Assembly: GCA_003168355.1 (NCBI GenBank)
Contig: PMSQ01000131.1
Location: 1 to 36,359 of the forward strand
DNA length: 36,359 bases
Source of the DNA: Acidobacteriaceae bacterium
GTDB taxonomy: Bacteria; Acidobacteriota; Terriglobia; Terriglobales; Acidobacteriaceae
Direction: 5' to 3'
The notes beneath the pieces were generated by a model that saw only the letters and a program-made list of their open reading frames with translations, did no database searches and had not been told where the DNA came from. Position 1 is the stretch's first letter, and the number at the start of each line of letters is the position of its first letter. Positions 1 to 6,852 of this stretch are shown here, piece after piece. A program made the position numbers and the translations under genes.

Positions 1-1319
1 CCATCTTCGATGTGGGCGAGGAACCGGAGACGCGCGCTCCCTACATCGTAATGGAATTTGTTGGAGGGCAGTCCCTCGACAAACTGCTGGCCCGGGACGA
101 CCACAAATTACCTCTGGAGACCGCCCTCCAGCTAACGCTCGAACTGGCGGAAGCGCTGGATTGCGCGCACGGACAAGGCGTGGTTCACCGCGACCTGAAG
201 CCCGCGAATATCCTGATCACGGAAGACGGTCATGCCAAGATCGCCGACTTCGGAGTGGCGAAACTGAACCTTGCCCACCACACTCTTGCGGGACGCGTGT
301 TGGGCACACCAGCCTACATGTCGCCGGAACAGTTGAATGGCGAAACCGTGGATGGACGATCGGACTTGTTTTCTCTAGGCGTGGTTCTGTACACCGTACT
401 GACGGGTTACCGGCCGTTTCAAGGCAACAGCGCGCTCACAGTGTCGTTCAAGGTGGTCAATCGCGAGCCGGTTCCCGCGACTGTTCTCGATACTGATTTG
501 CCTGCGGCGCTCGATTACATCATTGGGCGAGCGATGGCAAAGGATCCGGCCCAACGTTATCAGCGGGGTATGGAAATGGTATTGGACGTCCAGGACCTGC
601 GAGCTGGACGAGAACTATGGAGCAAGACCAAGCAGCCGGGTTCTTCTCTCGGCGCGGATGCGGAAGAAACGGCGAACGCAAGAGCCAGATCTTGGACGGC
701 GGGGCAACCGGCTGTCGGAGCCAAGCCCGGTCTAAGCATGCGCGCCCTATCTCCGGGACGCGAGGCAGTGGAGAAGTTGCTGGAGAGGATGCGGAAGAGT
801 TCCTTCGCCGCTGCAGCCCTGCTCCTGGTCGGCCTTCTCGTCCTTGGAATCCGGTTGAGCGATACGGTTCTGCCCCAACCACTACCCTCCAGGACTCCGC
901 CCGAAACCGGGGCAGCCAGTGCGCCGCCGCCAGCGGAGGAGCCCGTAGTGATCGCAACAAAAGCTACGCCGAAGCACACGAGCCTGCCAAAAATTCCCCC
1001 GGCAACGCTGGACATCGAATTGGAGCACAACTTCACTTCGGCCCGCCTGTCGATTTGGGTCGACGATCACCCGGCCTATACCCACTCACTAGAAGGAACC
1101 GATAAGAGACACCTGGTTATGTTTCACGCCGTCCAGGGCCATGAATCCCATGTGATGCAGCTAGCCCCCGGCAAGCACCGCGTTCGGGTACAGGTGGCAT
1201 CTGGCGCGGACTCTCACGAGCAGTCCGGGACGGTGGCGAGCGAGTTTGTCAGCGGGAAAGAAAAGATGTTGCAGATCCACTTCGATAAACGCGGCGCCAT
1301 GAACCTAAGCCTGCAATAA
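1..1319 (+). CDS. Ser/Thr protein kinase with membrane anchor, 5'-truncated by the window edge
   Basis: Eukaryotic-like (Hanks-type) Ser/Thr kinase. The frame is open to base 1 and reads IFDVGEE before the first possible start (GTG at 12), so the N-lobe with the glycine loop and catalytic Lys lies outside the window. Counting from the GTG, the catalytic loop HRDLKPANIL is at 59-68, DFG at 79-81 and the SPE form of the APE motif at 104-106, so the visible part looks catalytically intact. A charged linker (about 205-262) leads to one hydrophobic segment (about 264-281), a Pro/Ala-rich stretch, and a C-terminal domain of about 110 residues that looks beta-rich and would lie outside the membrane. 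The family phosphorylates Ser/Thr of cytosolic targets and uses the outer domain as a sensor; the ligand is unknown. The gene converges on the mla operon. Confidence 0.93.
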   Translation, partial: IFDVGEEPETRAPYIVMEFVGGQSLDKLLARDDHKLPLETALQLTLELAEALDCAHGQGVVHRDLKPANILITEDGHAKIADFGVAKLNLAHHTLAGRVLGTPAYMSPEQLNGETVDGRSDLFSLGVVLYTVLTGYRPFQGNSALTVSFKVVNREPVPATVLDTDLPAALDYIIGRAMAKDPAQRYQRGMEMVLDVQDLRAGRELWSKTKQPGSSLGADAEETANARARSWTAGQPAVGAKPGLSMRALSPGREAVEKLLERMRKSSFAAAALLLVGLLVLGIRLSDTVLPQPLPSRTPPETGAASAPPPAEEPVVIATKATPKHTSLPKIPPATLDIELEHNFTSARLSIWVDDHPAYTHSLEGTDKRHLVMFHAVQGHESHVMQLAPGKHRVRVQVASGADSHEQSGTVASEFVSGKEKMLQIHFDKRGAMNLSLQ

Positions 1320-1351
1320 AGGCTAGGTCCTTCGGAAAAAGATCGGATTGC

Positions 1352-1394
1352 GCGCTCGCATCGGCATCCCTCTCTCGGCAATTTCAGCGAGCGC
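1352..1394. terminator. Candidate bidirectional hairpin between convergent genes
   Basis: The perfect 8-bp inverted repeat GCGCTCGC (1352-1359) and GCGAGCGC (1387-1394) encloses a 27-base loop. It lies between the stop of the kinase gene and the stop of the convergent mlaD-like gene, and its right arm touches the latter's stop codon. There is no clear T-tract and the loop is long, so it could be a factor-dependent terminator or chance. Confidence 0.3.
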
Positions 1395-2587
1395 TACTGT
1401 GCCTTGGCCCCTGCGGCTGTGGAAGCTTGAACCGGTTGATCCGAGGTTGTCTTGGATAGGACACCCGTCTGCGTTTGCTTGTTCGGCGGAATTTCGGTTC
1501 CGGCCGGATAAATTAGAATCCGCACCGTACCCCAACCGGAGCCGGCGTCCGCGTCCGTCTGCTTGCCCACGCCCAGAGTCTTAAGCTGGCTATCCTCAAA
1601 ACCGAAATGCTCCACCAGATACTCGCGCACCACCATGGCCCGGGCTTCGGTCAGGACCAAGTCCTTTTGGGTATCGCCTTCCATCCCCGCCGATGCAACG
1701 ACCACCGCAAAACCAAACTGATTGTTGGCCAGGAATTCACCGCTGGCACTTAGAGATTTCTGGTTTTTCAGCTTGGCTGAATCCTGTTTATCGAAAAGCT
1801 GCTTCGCCGGGTAAGCGAACTCCTTTATTGGTGTGCCTTGCGGCAGGCGTTCGATCTCATCTTTTGCCAGTTCGGCGGCATCTTCGTAGCCGCGGCTCTT
1901 GTAAAACCCGCGCAGGAGGAAGTTGTGTTTCATGGCCTCCATATTCTCCTGGAAGTCGGTAACCCCGGCTTGTGCCTGAACCATCGTGTCCCGCATGGCG
2001 CCCGAGGTCTGTTCGAGGTTGGTATAGAGCTGCTTGTCGTTGACCAGCGCTCCCGCTGTTCCCTTCCCCGCGTCGATCTTGGCGCTGATCGAGTCCAGAT
2101 TCGCTGTCGCCCGCGTGGCGTTCTGGATGGCTTGCTGGCTGCTGTCCAGGATGCCACTCATCTTGTTGAGCAGGTCCGACATTTCGAGCGGCGGCTGGCT
2201 GGCGATGGTATCGCCATCCCGCACCTCTCCGGACCCAGCCGATCCAAACGAGACCGCCAGATATTGGTTGCCCAACAATCCCTCGGTTTCGATTGTGACC
2301 ATGGAGTCTTGCTTGATGATCTCATGCGTCGACTTTCCGAGATCCATGATTACCGTGACCTTTTCGCCCGGCGTGTGGGGCAACACGATGTTGCTCACGG
2401 TTCCCGTGTGAACCCCGCCCACCCGCACATCGGCTCCGTCATCCAGGCCCACCACATTGTCGAATTGCGCCTTCAATCGGTAGGTCGAGCTGAACAGATA
2501 CTGCTTGCTCCCAATGATGAAGATCCCCGCTGCTAAAATCGCCAGTGTCAGGATGATGAAAGCTCCCAACCGCGCCGCTCTCGACAT
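1394..2587 (-). CDS. mlaD: MCE/MlaD-type lipid-binding protein fused to an OmpA-like domain
   Basis: 397-residue periplasmic lipid-transport component. An N-terminal membrane anchor (about 8-27) is followed by an MCE domain (about 36-117, with the typical phrases QFDNVVGLDDGADVRVGGV and EGLLGNQYLAV). A helical linker contains GKGTAGALVND (174-184) and HNFLLRGFYKSRGYED (221-236), both typical of long MCE proteins. An OmpA-like domain follows at about 278-362, including LTEARAMVVREYL. MCE proteins form hexameric rings that pass phospholipid between the inner membrane permease MlaE and the outer membrane. The OmpA-like domain could tether the ring to peptidoglycan; that is inference. It is the last gene of the mla operon, 8 bases after the ATPase gene. 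The ATG start is followed directly by the anchor, and AGGAGG lies just upstream. Confidence 0.93.
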   Translation of the reverse strand: MSRAARLGAFIILTLAILAAGIFIIGSKQYLFSSTYRLKAQFDNVVGLDDGADVRVGGVHTGTVSNIVLPHTPGEKVTVIMDLGKSTHEIIKQDSMVTIETEGLLGNQYLAVSFGSAGSGEVRDGDTIASQPPLEMSDLLNKMSGILDSSQQAIQNATRATANLDSISAKIDAGKGTAGALVNDKQLYTNLEQTSGAMRDTMVQAQAGVTDFQENMEAMKHNFLLRGFYKSRGYEDAAELAKDEIERLPQGTPIKEFAYPAKQLFDKQDSAKLKNQKSLSASGEFLANNQFGFAVVVASAGMEGDTQKDLVLTEARAMVVREYLVEHFGFEDSQLKTLGVGKQTDADAGSGWGTVRILIYPAGTEIPPNKQTQTGVLSKTTSDQPVQASTAAGAKAQ

Positions 2588-2595
2588 AAGTCCTC

Positions 2596-3384
2596 CTACG
2601 AATGCTTTAAAAATTCCCTGACGAAGTCGACGTCACTTTTCTGGAGCTCTTCAAAGCTGCCTTCAATCACTACGTTTCCTTCATTGAGCAGAGCCAGACG
2701 GTCCGCAATCGTCTTGGCACTGTGCAGATCATGGGTCACTACGATGGATGCCATGTGATGTTCCTTCTGGAGCTTGAGCACCAGATCGTCGATCTCCGCG
2801 GAGCTGATCGGGTCCAGCCCCGCGGTGGGCTCGTCGAGCAGTAGAATGTCGGGTTCCAAAATGAGCGCACGCGCTAGCCCAACTCGTTTCTGCATCCCAC
2901 CGGAGATGTCCGAAGGCATCTTCGTAAGCGCCTCTTCCATGCCCACTTCCGCCAGCAGTTGTCTGACCCGGTCGCTGCGCTCGGAGTTCGACATCTCCTT
3001 CTTATGATGCTGCAACGGAAACGCCACGTTCTGCTCAACGGTGAGCGAATCGTAAAGCGCGGCGTGCTGAAACAGAAAACCCATCTTCTTTCTAATTTCG
3101 CCGAGCCGGTCAAGAGTCATGCCGCCGATATCCTGACCGTGAATGCGGACCGAACCCGAGTCCGGCTTCTCGAGTCCGATGATGAGCCTCAGCAATACAC
3201 TCTTGCCGGTACCGCTGCGGCCCAGCACCGCCAGGGTCTCGCCCCGCTTCACGGCCAGACGGATCCCGTTCAAAACCTTTTGACTTCCGAACGACTTATG
3301 CAAGTCCTCGACGGCGATGACCACTGCGCTGCCGTCTTCCTCGGCTTCTGCTGGCTTCACGGCGACTTGATCCATCGTTTCCAT
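2596..3384 (-). CDS. mlaF: ABC transporter ATPase, MlaF type
   Basis: 262-residue nucleotide-binding subunit of the MCE lipid transporter. Visible motifs: Walker A GRSGTGKS (55-62), Q-loop FQH (105-107), signature SGGMQKR (161-167), Walker B ILLLDEP (180-186) and H-loop THD (217-219). The SGGMQKR signature and the phrase AALYDSLTVEQNVAFPL are characteristic of the MlaF/TtgA branch. All catalytic motifs are intact. It powers phospholipid movement through MlaE on the cytoplasmic face of the inner membrane. It lies 65 bases downstream of the permease gene and 8 bases upstream of the MCE gene, so the three are almost certainly cotranscribed. An acidic N-terminal extension of about 20 residues precedes the fold. 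No MlaB-like STAS gene is visible nearby. Confidence 0.95.
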   Translation of the reverse strand: METMDQVAVKPAEAEEDGSAVVIAVEDLHKSFGSQKVLNGIRLAVKRGETLAVLGRSGTGKSVLLRLIIGLEKPDSGSVRIHGQDIGGMTLDRLGEIRKKMGFLFQHAALYDSLTVEQNVAFPLQHHKKEMSNSERSDRVRQLLAEVGMEEALTKMPSDISGGMQKRVGLARALILEPDILLLDEPTAGLDPISSAEIDDLVLKLQKEHHMASIVVTHDLHSAKTIADRLALLNEGNVVIEGSFEELQKSDVDFVREFLKHS

Positions 3385-3449
3385 ATTCGTTTCGCTTGTT
3401 TCGCCGGCGCATTAATCCCGGTTTGTCGAATCGAACTTCATAAGAGTTT

Positions 3450-4283
3450 TCACGGGAAAAATATCAGTATGAATTTCACCAGCACCACATCCGCCAGAAT
3501 CACGAACAGCGAGGACAAGACCACCGAACTCGTGGCCGCGCGGCCTACCCCGGCAGCGCCTCCCTGCGTCCGCATGCCCTGAAAACAGGCGATCAAACCG
3601 ATGATCAGACCAAATACCATGGTCTTAAACGTAGGGGGCAGAAAATCGTTGAAATCGGCGCCCTTAAACCCGCTGGTGATGAATTGATGAAAGGACAGCG
3701 GCTCAGCCACGGCCTGCGCCACCCAGCCCATGACCAGGCCGCATAAGTCGGCGGCGAGGGTCAGCAAAGGCAGCATCAAGATGCAGGCCAAAATGCGGGT
3801 CGCCGCCAGCAGCCGATAAGGATTTACCGCGGATGCTTCAATGGCATCGATCTGCTCGGTCACTTTCATCGACGCCAACTCCGCGCCAATGCCGGCGCCC
3901 ACTCGCCCGCTCACCACCAGACCGGTGATGATCGGACCCGTCTCGTGAATAATGGAGAACACAAGCGCGGCGGGAAGCAGCGATTTGGCCCCGAATCGAG
4001 TCAGGCTGTAACGGGCTTCCATGGAGAGCACGACCCCGGTAGCGGCGCCAGCCAAAGCGACCAGCGGCAGAGACTTTGATCCGATCTCGTCGAGTTGGCG
4101 AAACAGTTCGCGGAACTCAAACGGCGGCGTGACCGCAGCCCGCACCACCTGCCAGAAAAATATGATTAGATCGCCGAACCACTCGAAAAACTGGCCGACG
4201 GGACCTTCGGCGGCCTGCGCCGGCGCGGACACGGGTGAGGTCCGCCTGGAAAGTGAAGCGTCCATGCCTGCGACCGTACTCAT
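3450..4283 (-). CDS. mlaE: MlaE-type lipid ABC transporter permease
   Basis: 277-residue integral membrane permease of the MCE/Mla system. The family hallmark VSGRVGAGIGAELASMKVTE is present in the middle, followed by QIDAIEASAVNPYRLLAATR and several hydrophobic segments through the C-terminus (VLSSLFVILADVVLVKFILIFF). I chose the ATG at 4283 because the frame upstream of it is Cys/Arg/Pro-rich noncoding sequence that overlaps the preceding gene, and because this start leaves an 11-base gap after that gene's stop. A second ATG at 4265 is possible. It sits between a secreted hypothetical protein gene and the ATPase gene. It probably moves phospholipid between the inner membrane and the periplasmic MCE ring. 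Confidence 0.93.
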   Translation of the reverse strand: MSTVAGMDASLSRRTSPVSAPAQAAEGPVGQFFEWFGDLIIFFWQVVRAAVTPPFEFRELFRQLDEIGSKSLPLVALAGAATGVVLSMEARYSLTRFGAKSLLPAALVFSIIHETGPIITGLVVSGRVGAGIGAELASMKVTEQIDAIEASAVNPYRLLAATRILACILMLPLLTLAADLCGLVMGWVAQAVAEPLSFHQFITSGFKGADFNDFLPPTFKTMVFGLIIGLIACFQGMRTQGGAAGVGRAATSSVVLSSLFVILADVVLVKFILIFFP

Positions 4284-4294
4284 TTCCCGGTCGA

Positions 4295-5023
4295 TCACGG
4301 ATTTGCACCCGGAGCTGGAGCTCCGTGCGGATTGTTGAGGTGCATGCGAGAGAGCAAAGAGTGCGGCCCGCTGTAGAGAAACTCGAGGGCGACATTCCCG
4401 CCCACATATCCCAGCAGGAGGTAGTTGCCCATCCGGAGCGCATCCCGGGCATCGTAGCGGCCGGGATACCACGCATAGACGGCCGTCATGGTGCCAGCGT
4501 AGGGAGCGACCAGCGCCGGGAAGGAAAAAACGCGGTGGCCGTCTTCGCCGCGGCGAGCTGTCAAGGTCGAGCTCACAGCATGGCGAAGCCGGGGAAACAT
4601 GCCTTTGCACTCACAGCGGTAGTACAACGTGTCTTCGCGAAAGGCTTGCGCCAGCGCGTAACGCGTCGTGGTGCTCACCGCGGCAATGCCGAAGTTCGAG
4701 CCAAAGCGCTTGCCGTAGCCCTCCGTGCCTTGCCTCCACTCTGGCGGGGTGTTATACACCTGATTAATGCCAGCCACGAAGCCGGCGCCAACGATGGAAT
4801 AGGGACCGAAGGCGTCGAAGAGGTAGTTGCGCAGCTTGGTGGTCTGGGTTGGACGCATGTACGTCAGGTCGGATTGTGCCGGAGTTGCGTTTGTGGCCGC
4901 GCTGGAGGGATCGACCGGGGAGGGATCGACCGGATCGGCCAGGGATTGCGCCATTGCCGCCACCGGCAGGGCAGCGAGGCCCGCAATGGCTAACAACACG
5001 AACATAATTCGGCGTACCTCCAT
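4295..5023 (-). CDS. Secreted hypothetical protein at the head of the mla genes
   Basis: 242 residues with a clear signal peptide (MEVRRIMFVLLAIAGLAALPVAAMAQ) and a short Pro/Asp repeat (DPVDPSPVDPS) just after cleavage. I do not recognise the rest. It contains hydrophobic, Gly-rich stretches (GPYSIVGAGFVAGINQVYN; LLLGYVGGNVALEFLY) that could associate with a membrane, and one Cys pair (YRCECKGMF). The start at 5023 is preceded by GGAGAG seven bases upstream, much better than the in-frame start further up at 5068. The 11-base gap to mlaE suggests cotranscription and a role in envelope lipid transport or maintenance, but that is context only. Confidence 0.8.
   Translation of the reverse strand: MEVRRIMFVLLAIAGLAALPVAAMAQSLADPVDPSPVDPSSAATNATPAQSDLTYMRPTQTTKLRNYLFDAFGPYSIVGAGFVAGINQVYNTPPEWRQGTEGYGKRFGSNFGIAAVSTTTRYALAQAFREDTLYYRCECKGMFPRLRHAVSSTLTARRGEDGHRVFSFPALVAPYAGTMTAVYAWYPGRYDARDALRMGNYLLLGYVGGNVALEFLYSGPHSLLSRMHLNNPHGAPAPGANP
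4906..4935. repeat. 15-bp in-frame tandem duplication
   Basis: AGGGATCGACCGG occurs at 4906-4918 and again at 4921-4933, a 15-base period. On the minus strand it encodes a repeated VDPS unit just after the signal peptide of the secreted hypothetical protein. Confidence 0.8.
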
Positions 5024-5067
5024 ATCAAGGCTCTCCGTGGTCAATCTATGATGCAGCCGGCACCCCA

Positions 5068-5093
5068 AAAGGTTACTGTTAAAGGTTACTGTT
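5068..5093. repeat. 13-bp perfect tandem repeat upstream of the mla-linked operon
   Basis: AAAGGTTACTGTT is present twice head to tail (5068-5080 and 5081-5093). It lies between the metallothionein stop (5096) and the start of the secreted protein gene (5023). A directly repeated 13-mer about one helical turn long in a 5' region could bind a dimeric regulator; there is no direct evidence for that. Confidence 0.7.
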
Positions 5094-5095
5094 CT

Positions 5096-5257
5096 TCATA
5101 CGGTCAGCGGGCAGACCCCGTGGTCGCACTGGCAGGCGATCTCGACCTCCCCGGATCCCGCTTCTTTACAGGCTTGACCACAGTATTTGTCACCAGATTG
5201 CGCCGCGCACCGGCATGGTAGGTGCGCACACTTGTTAGGCTCATTGATCGTCATCAT
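5096..5257 (-). CDS. Bacterial metallothionein (SmtA/BmtA-like), 53 residues
   Basis: A short Cys-rich protein read directly from the sequence. It has eight Cys and two His in the arrangement KCAHLPCRC, then KYCGQACKEAGS, then ACQCDHGVC. This matches the prokaryotic metallothionein fold (Pfam Metallothio_Pro type), in which Cys and His bind a Zn/Cd cluster around a small zinc-finger-like core holding the YC-x3-C segment. It would buffer or sequester Zn, Cd or Cu in the cytosol; no signal peptide is present. Two adjacent ATGs exist (5257 and 5254). AAGGAG lies about 11 bases before the first. It lies between a membrane-anchored protein and the secreted protein of the mla run, all on the minus strand. 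No ArsR/SmtB repressor gene is visible beside it. Confidence 0.85.
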   Translation of the reverse strand: MMTINEPNKCAHLPCRCAAQSGDKYCGQACKEAGSGEVEIACQCDHGVCPLTV

Positions 5258-5340
5258 GGTTCTCGATTCTCCTTATTTCCAGATTCTTTTCTTACAATTT
5301 TCCAAACCCACTCTATTTCTTCTTTTGTTCCGTTCAGCCA

Positions 5341-5919
5341 TTACGCTGCTTCTTTTCTTTCAATAATCGGCGGTGCCTGCACCAGTTCCTCGAATAGAGA
5401 GCGGTAGTGAATCATCGCGTTTCGCAGGTCTTCCGTAGTTGCTCCGTTCTTCCCCACCCGCAGCGCAATCTCGTGTGCGGACCGGTAGTTCTCCACCACG
5501 CGGGGATGGTCGACGGAAATGTCGGCAGCTCGCTGATCGAAATCGGATACGGGATAGCCGCGGGTCTTCATCAAAGAGGACACCAGGTCGTCGGCTTCTG
5601 CGACCGCCCCCTTGGGCGAATCGACAAAACGGGACTGCACGGATTCCCACTGTTTCGAAAAACGTTCGCGCTCTATGGGATCAAGTTCGCGAAGGCTGAG
5701 CTTTTCAACCCGCTTTTCGCGATCCACCAATTTCGCTTCCGCCTTTCGTTCGGAGCCATGCTCCCGCACCGCTCGTTCGTACTCGGAGCCAAATTTTTGC
5801 CGCAGGCCTGCAGTCGTACCCCTGCGGTTTCGCACGTACAGCCACGCCAGCACTGCGATGATCACAATCACTGCGGCGGCCAGCACAATCAGCTTAGGAT
5901 CCAACATATTTAGGGTCAT
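5341..5919 (-). CDS. Membrane-anchored hypothetical protein
   Basis: 192 residues. One N-terminal transmembrane segment (about 8-28, LIVLAAAVIVIIAVLAWLYV) is followed by a basic stop-transfer (RNRRG) and a soluble, charged, mostly helical domain of about 160 residues. That domain includes KFGSEYERAVREHGSERKAEAKLVDREKR and the later SLMKTRGYPVSDFDQRAADIS. The start at 5919 has AGGAGG five bases upstream; an earlier in-frame start at 6153 lacks this and would put about 78 unrelated residues before the anchor. I recognise the general type (small membrane-anchored proteins of unknown function, often near stress genes) but not a function. It diverges from the BON lipoprotein gene, with a shared 333-base control region. 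Confidence 0.8.
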   Translation of the reverse strand: MTLNMLDPKLIVLAAAVIVIIAVLAWLYVRNRRGTTAGLRQKFGSEYERAVREHGSERKAEAKLVDREKRVEKLSLRELDPIERERFSKQWESVQSRFVDSPKGAVAEADDLVSSLMKTRGYPVSDFDQRAADISVDHPRVVENYRSAHEIALRVGKNGATTEDLRNAMIHYRSLFEELVQAPPIIERKEAA

Positions 5920-6252
5920 CAAAACCTCCTGTCCATAAACCAAACTTTGTTCACCAAAGTCCCTGCTTCCGTCAGAACCTAAGTGAATTTCAAGTATCGA
6001 ACTTTTGTTTTCGAAAAACTGATCAGAATTGATCGTCTTGCGAATCAGCACATGGCATCTTGCCCTGAGTGTTGGGAGAAGTGCAGAGAACACAGTCGTC
6101 AACCTCCCCACGGTTGCGGTGCGCCTGCCCACCCAAAGTGAGCGATTCTGCACAGCACCGGGGAAGCAAGTGGGCGAGTCTATAGGCTGGCCCGGGAAGG
6201 GAGAACTTGCTCAGCACCCGGATTCCATCCTGGCTCCGGTGAAAGGAAAAAC
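5920..6252. other. Divergent intergenic region, 333 bases
   Basis: No convincing gene. It holds the start regions of both flanking genes. A hairpin-capable inverted repeat ACTTTG (5944-5949) / CAAAGT (5955-5960) lies close to the minus-strand start. The stretch 5990-6045 is AT-rich relative to the surroundings and is the likeliest promoter area. I could not place a confident -35/-10 pair on either strand. Confidence 0.5.
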
Positions 6253-6798
6253 ATGAAAACGTTTAAATTGTTTCTTACCTTGGTCATGCTGCTCACGCTT
6301 GTAACCATGGGGTGCTCCGGGCCTTCCACGAAATCGCCCGATGTCTCGGACAGCCTCCGTAAATCGCTCGCTCAAGCCGGCCTCAAAAATGTCTCCGTCA
6401 CCCAGGACCGTGACAAAGGCGTGGTTACGCTTGGCGGAAGTGTCGCGGCTGACGGTGACAAGTTACAAGCTGAATCCATCGCACGGTCAACCGCGACCGG
6501 TCAGGTTGTCGCCGATCAGATTGCCGTAATCCCTCCAGGCGTCGAAAGAGACGCGAAGGCGGTGAATTCGGATCTGGACCAGGGTATTGAAAAGAATTTG
6601 GACGCCGCTCTCATCCAGAGCACATTGCAAGAGGGGGTCCAATATAGCGTCAAGAACGGGGTCGTGACCTTGACCGGCGAGGTCAACTCGGAGTCGAAGC
6701 GCGCGCAAGTGGAAAAAGCGGCGTCAACCGTTCCCAACGTGCGGCAGGTCGTGAATGAGATGCAGGTGAAAGACCAGAAGGCCACCTCCACGCAGTAA
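6253..6798 (+). CDS. Lipoprotein with two BON domains
   Basis: 181 residues. The N-terminus MKTFKLFLTLVMLLTLVTMGC has a hydrophobic core ending at Cys21, so it is probably a lipoprotein, although the -3/-2 residues (T, M) are atypical for a lipobox. Two BON repeats follow, about 30-95 (DRDKGVVTLGGSVAADGDKLQAESIA) and about 110-172 (KNGVVTLTGEVNSESKRAQVEKAA), each with the conserved V-x-L-x-G core. BON domains are thought to bind phospholipid or membranes, as in OsmY and DolP, and are linked to osmotic or envelope stress. GAAAGGAAAAAC precedes the ATG and gives a plausible ribosome site. It converges with the polysaccharide operon. Confidence 0.9.
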   Translation: MKTFKLFLTLVMLLTLVTMGCSGPSTKSPDVSDSLRKSLAQAGLKNVSVTQDRDKGVVTLGGSVAADGDKLQAESIARSTATGQVVADQIAVIPPGVERDAKAVNSDLDQGIEKNLDAALIQSTLQEGVQYSVKNGVVTLTGEVNSESKRAQVEKAASTVPNVRQVVNEMQVKDQKATSTQ

Positions 6799-6821
6799 GA
6801 TCGAGGCCGTCCTCTGACCAC

Positions 6822-6845
6822 CGCAGCGGGGGACACGTCGCTGCG
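6822..6845. terminator. Candidate hairpin at the convergent end of the polysaccharide operon
   Basis: The inverted repeat CGCAGCG (6822-6828) / CGCTGCG (6839-6845) is 7 bp with a 10-base loop. It lies in the 54-base gap between the convergent BON gene and the last gene of the polysaccharide operon. There is no T-tract, so it is not a classical intrinsic terminator. Confidence 0.35.
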
Positions 6846-6852
6846 ACCGGAA

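Noticed and set aside
6040-6080. Possible sigma-54 promoter (TGGCAT...TTGC) before the BON gene
   Set aside because: The GG and GC elements are about two bases too close to each other for a -24/-12 promoter.
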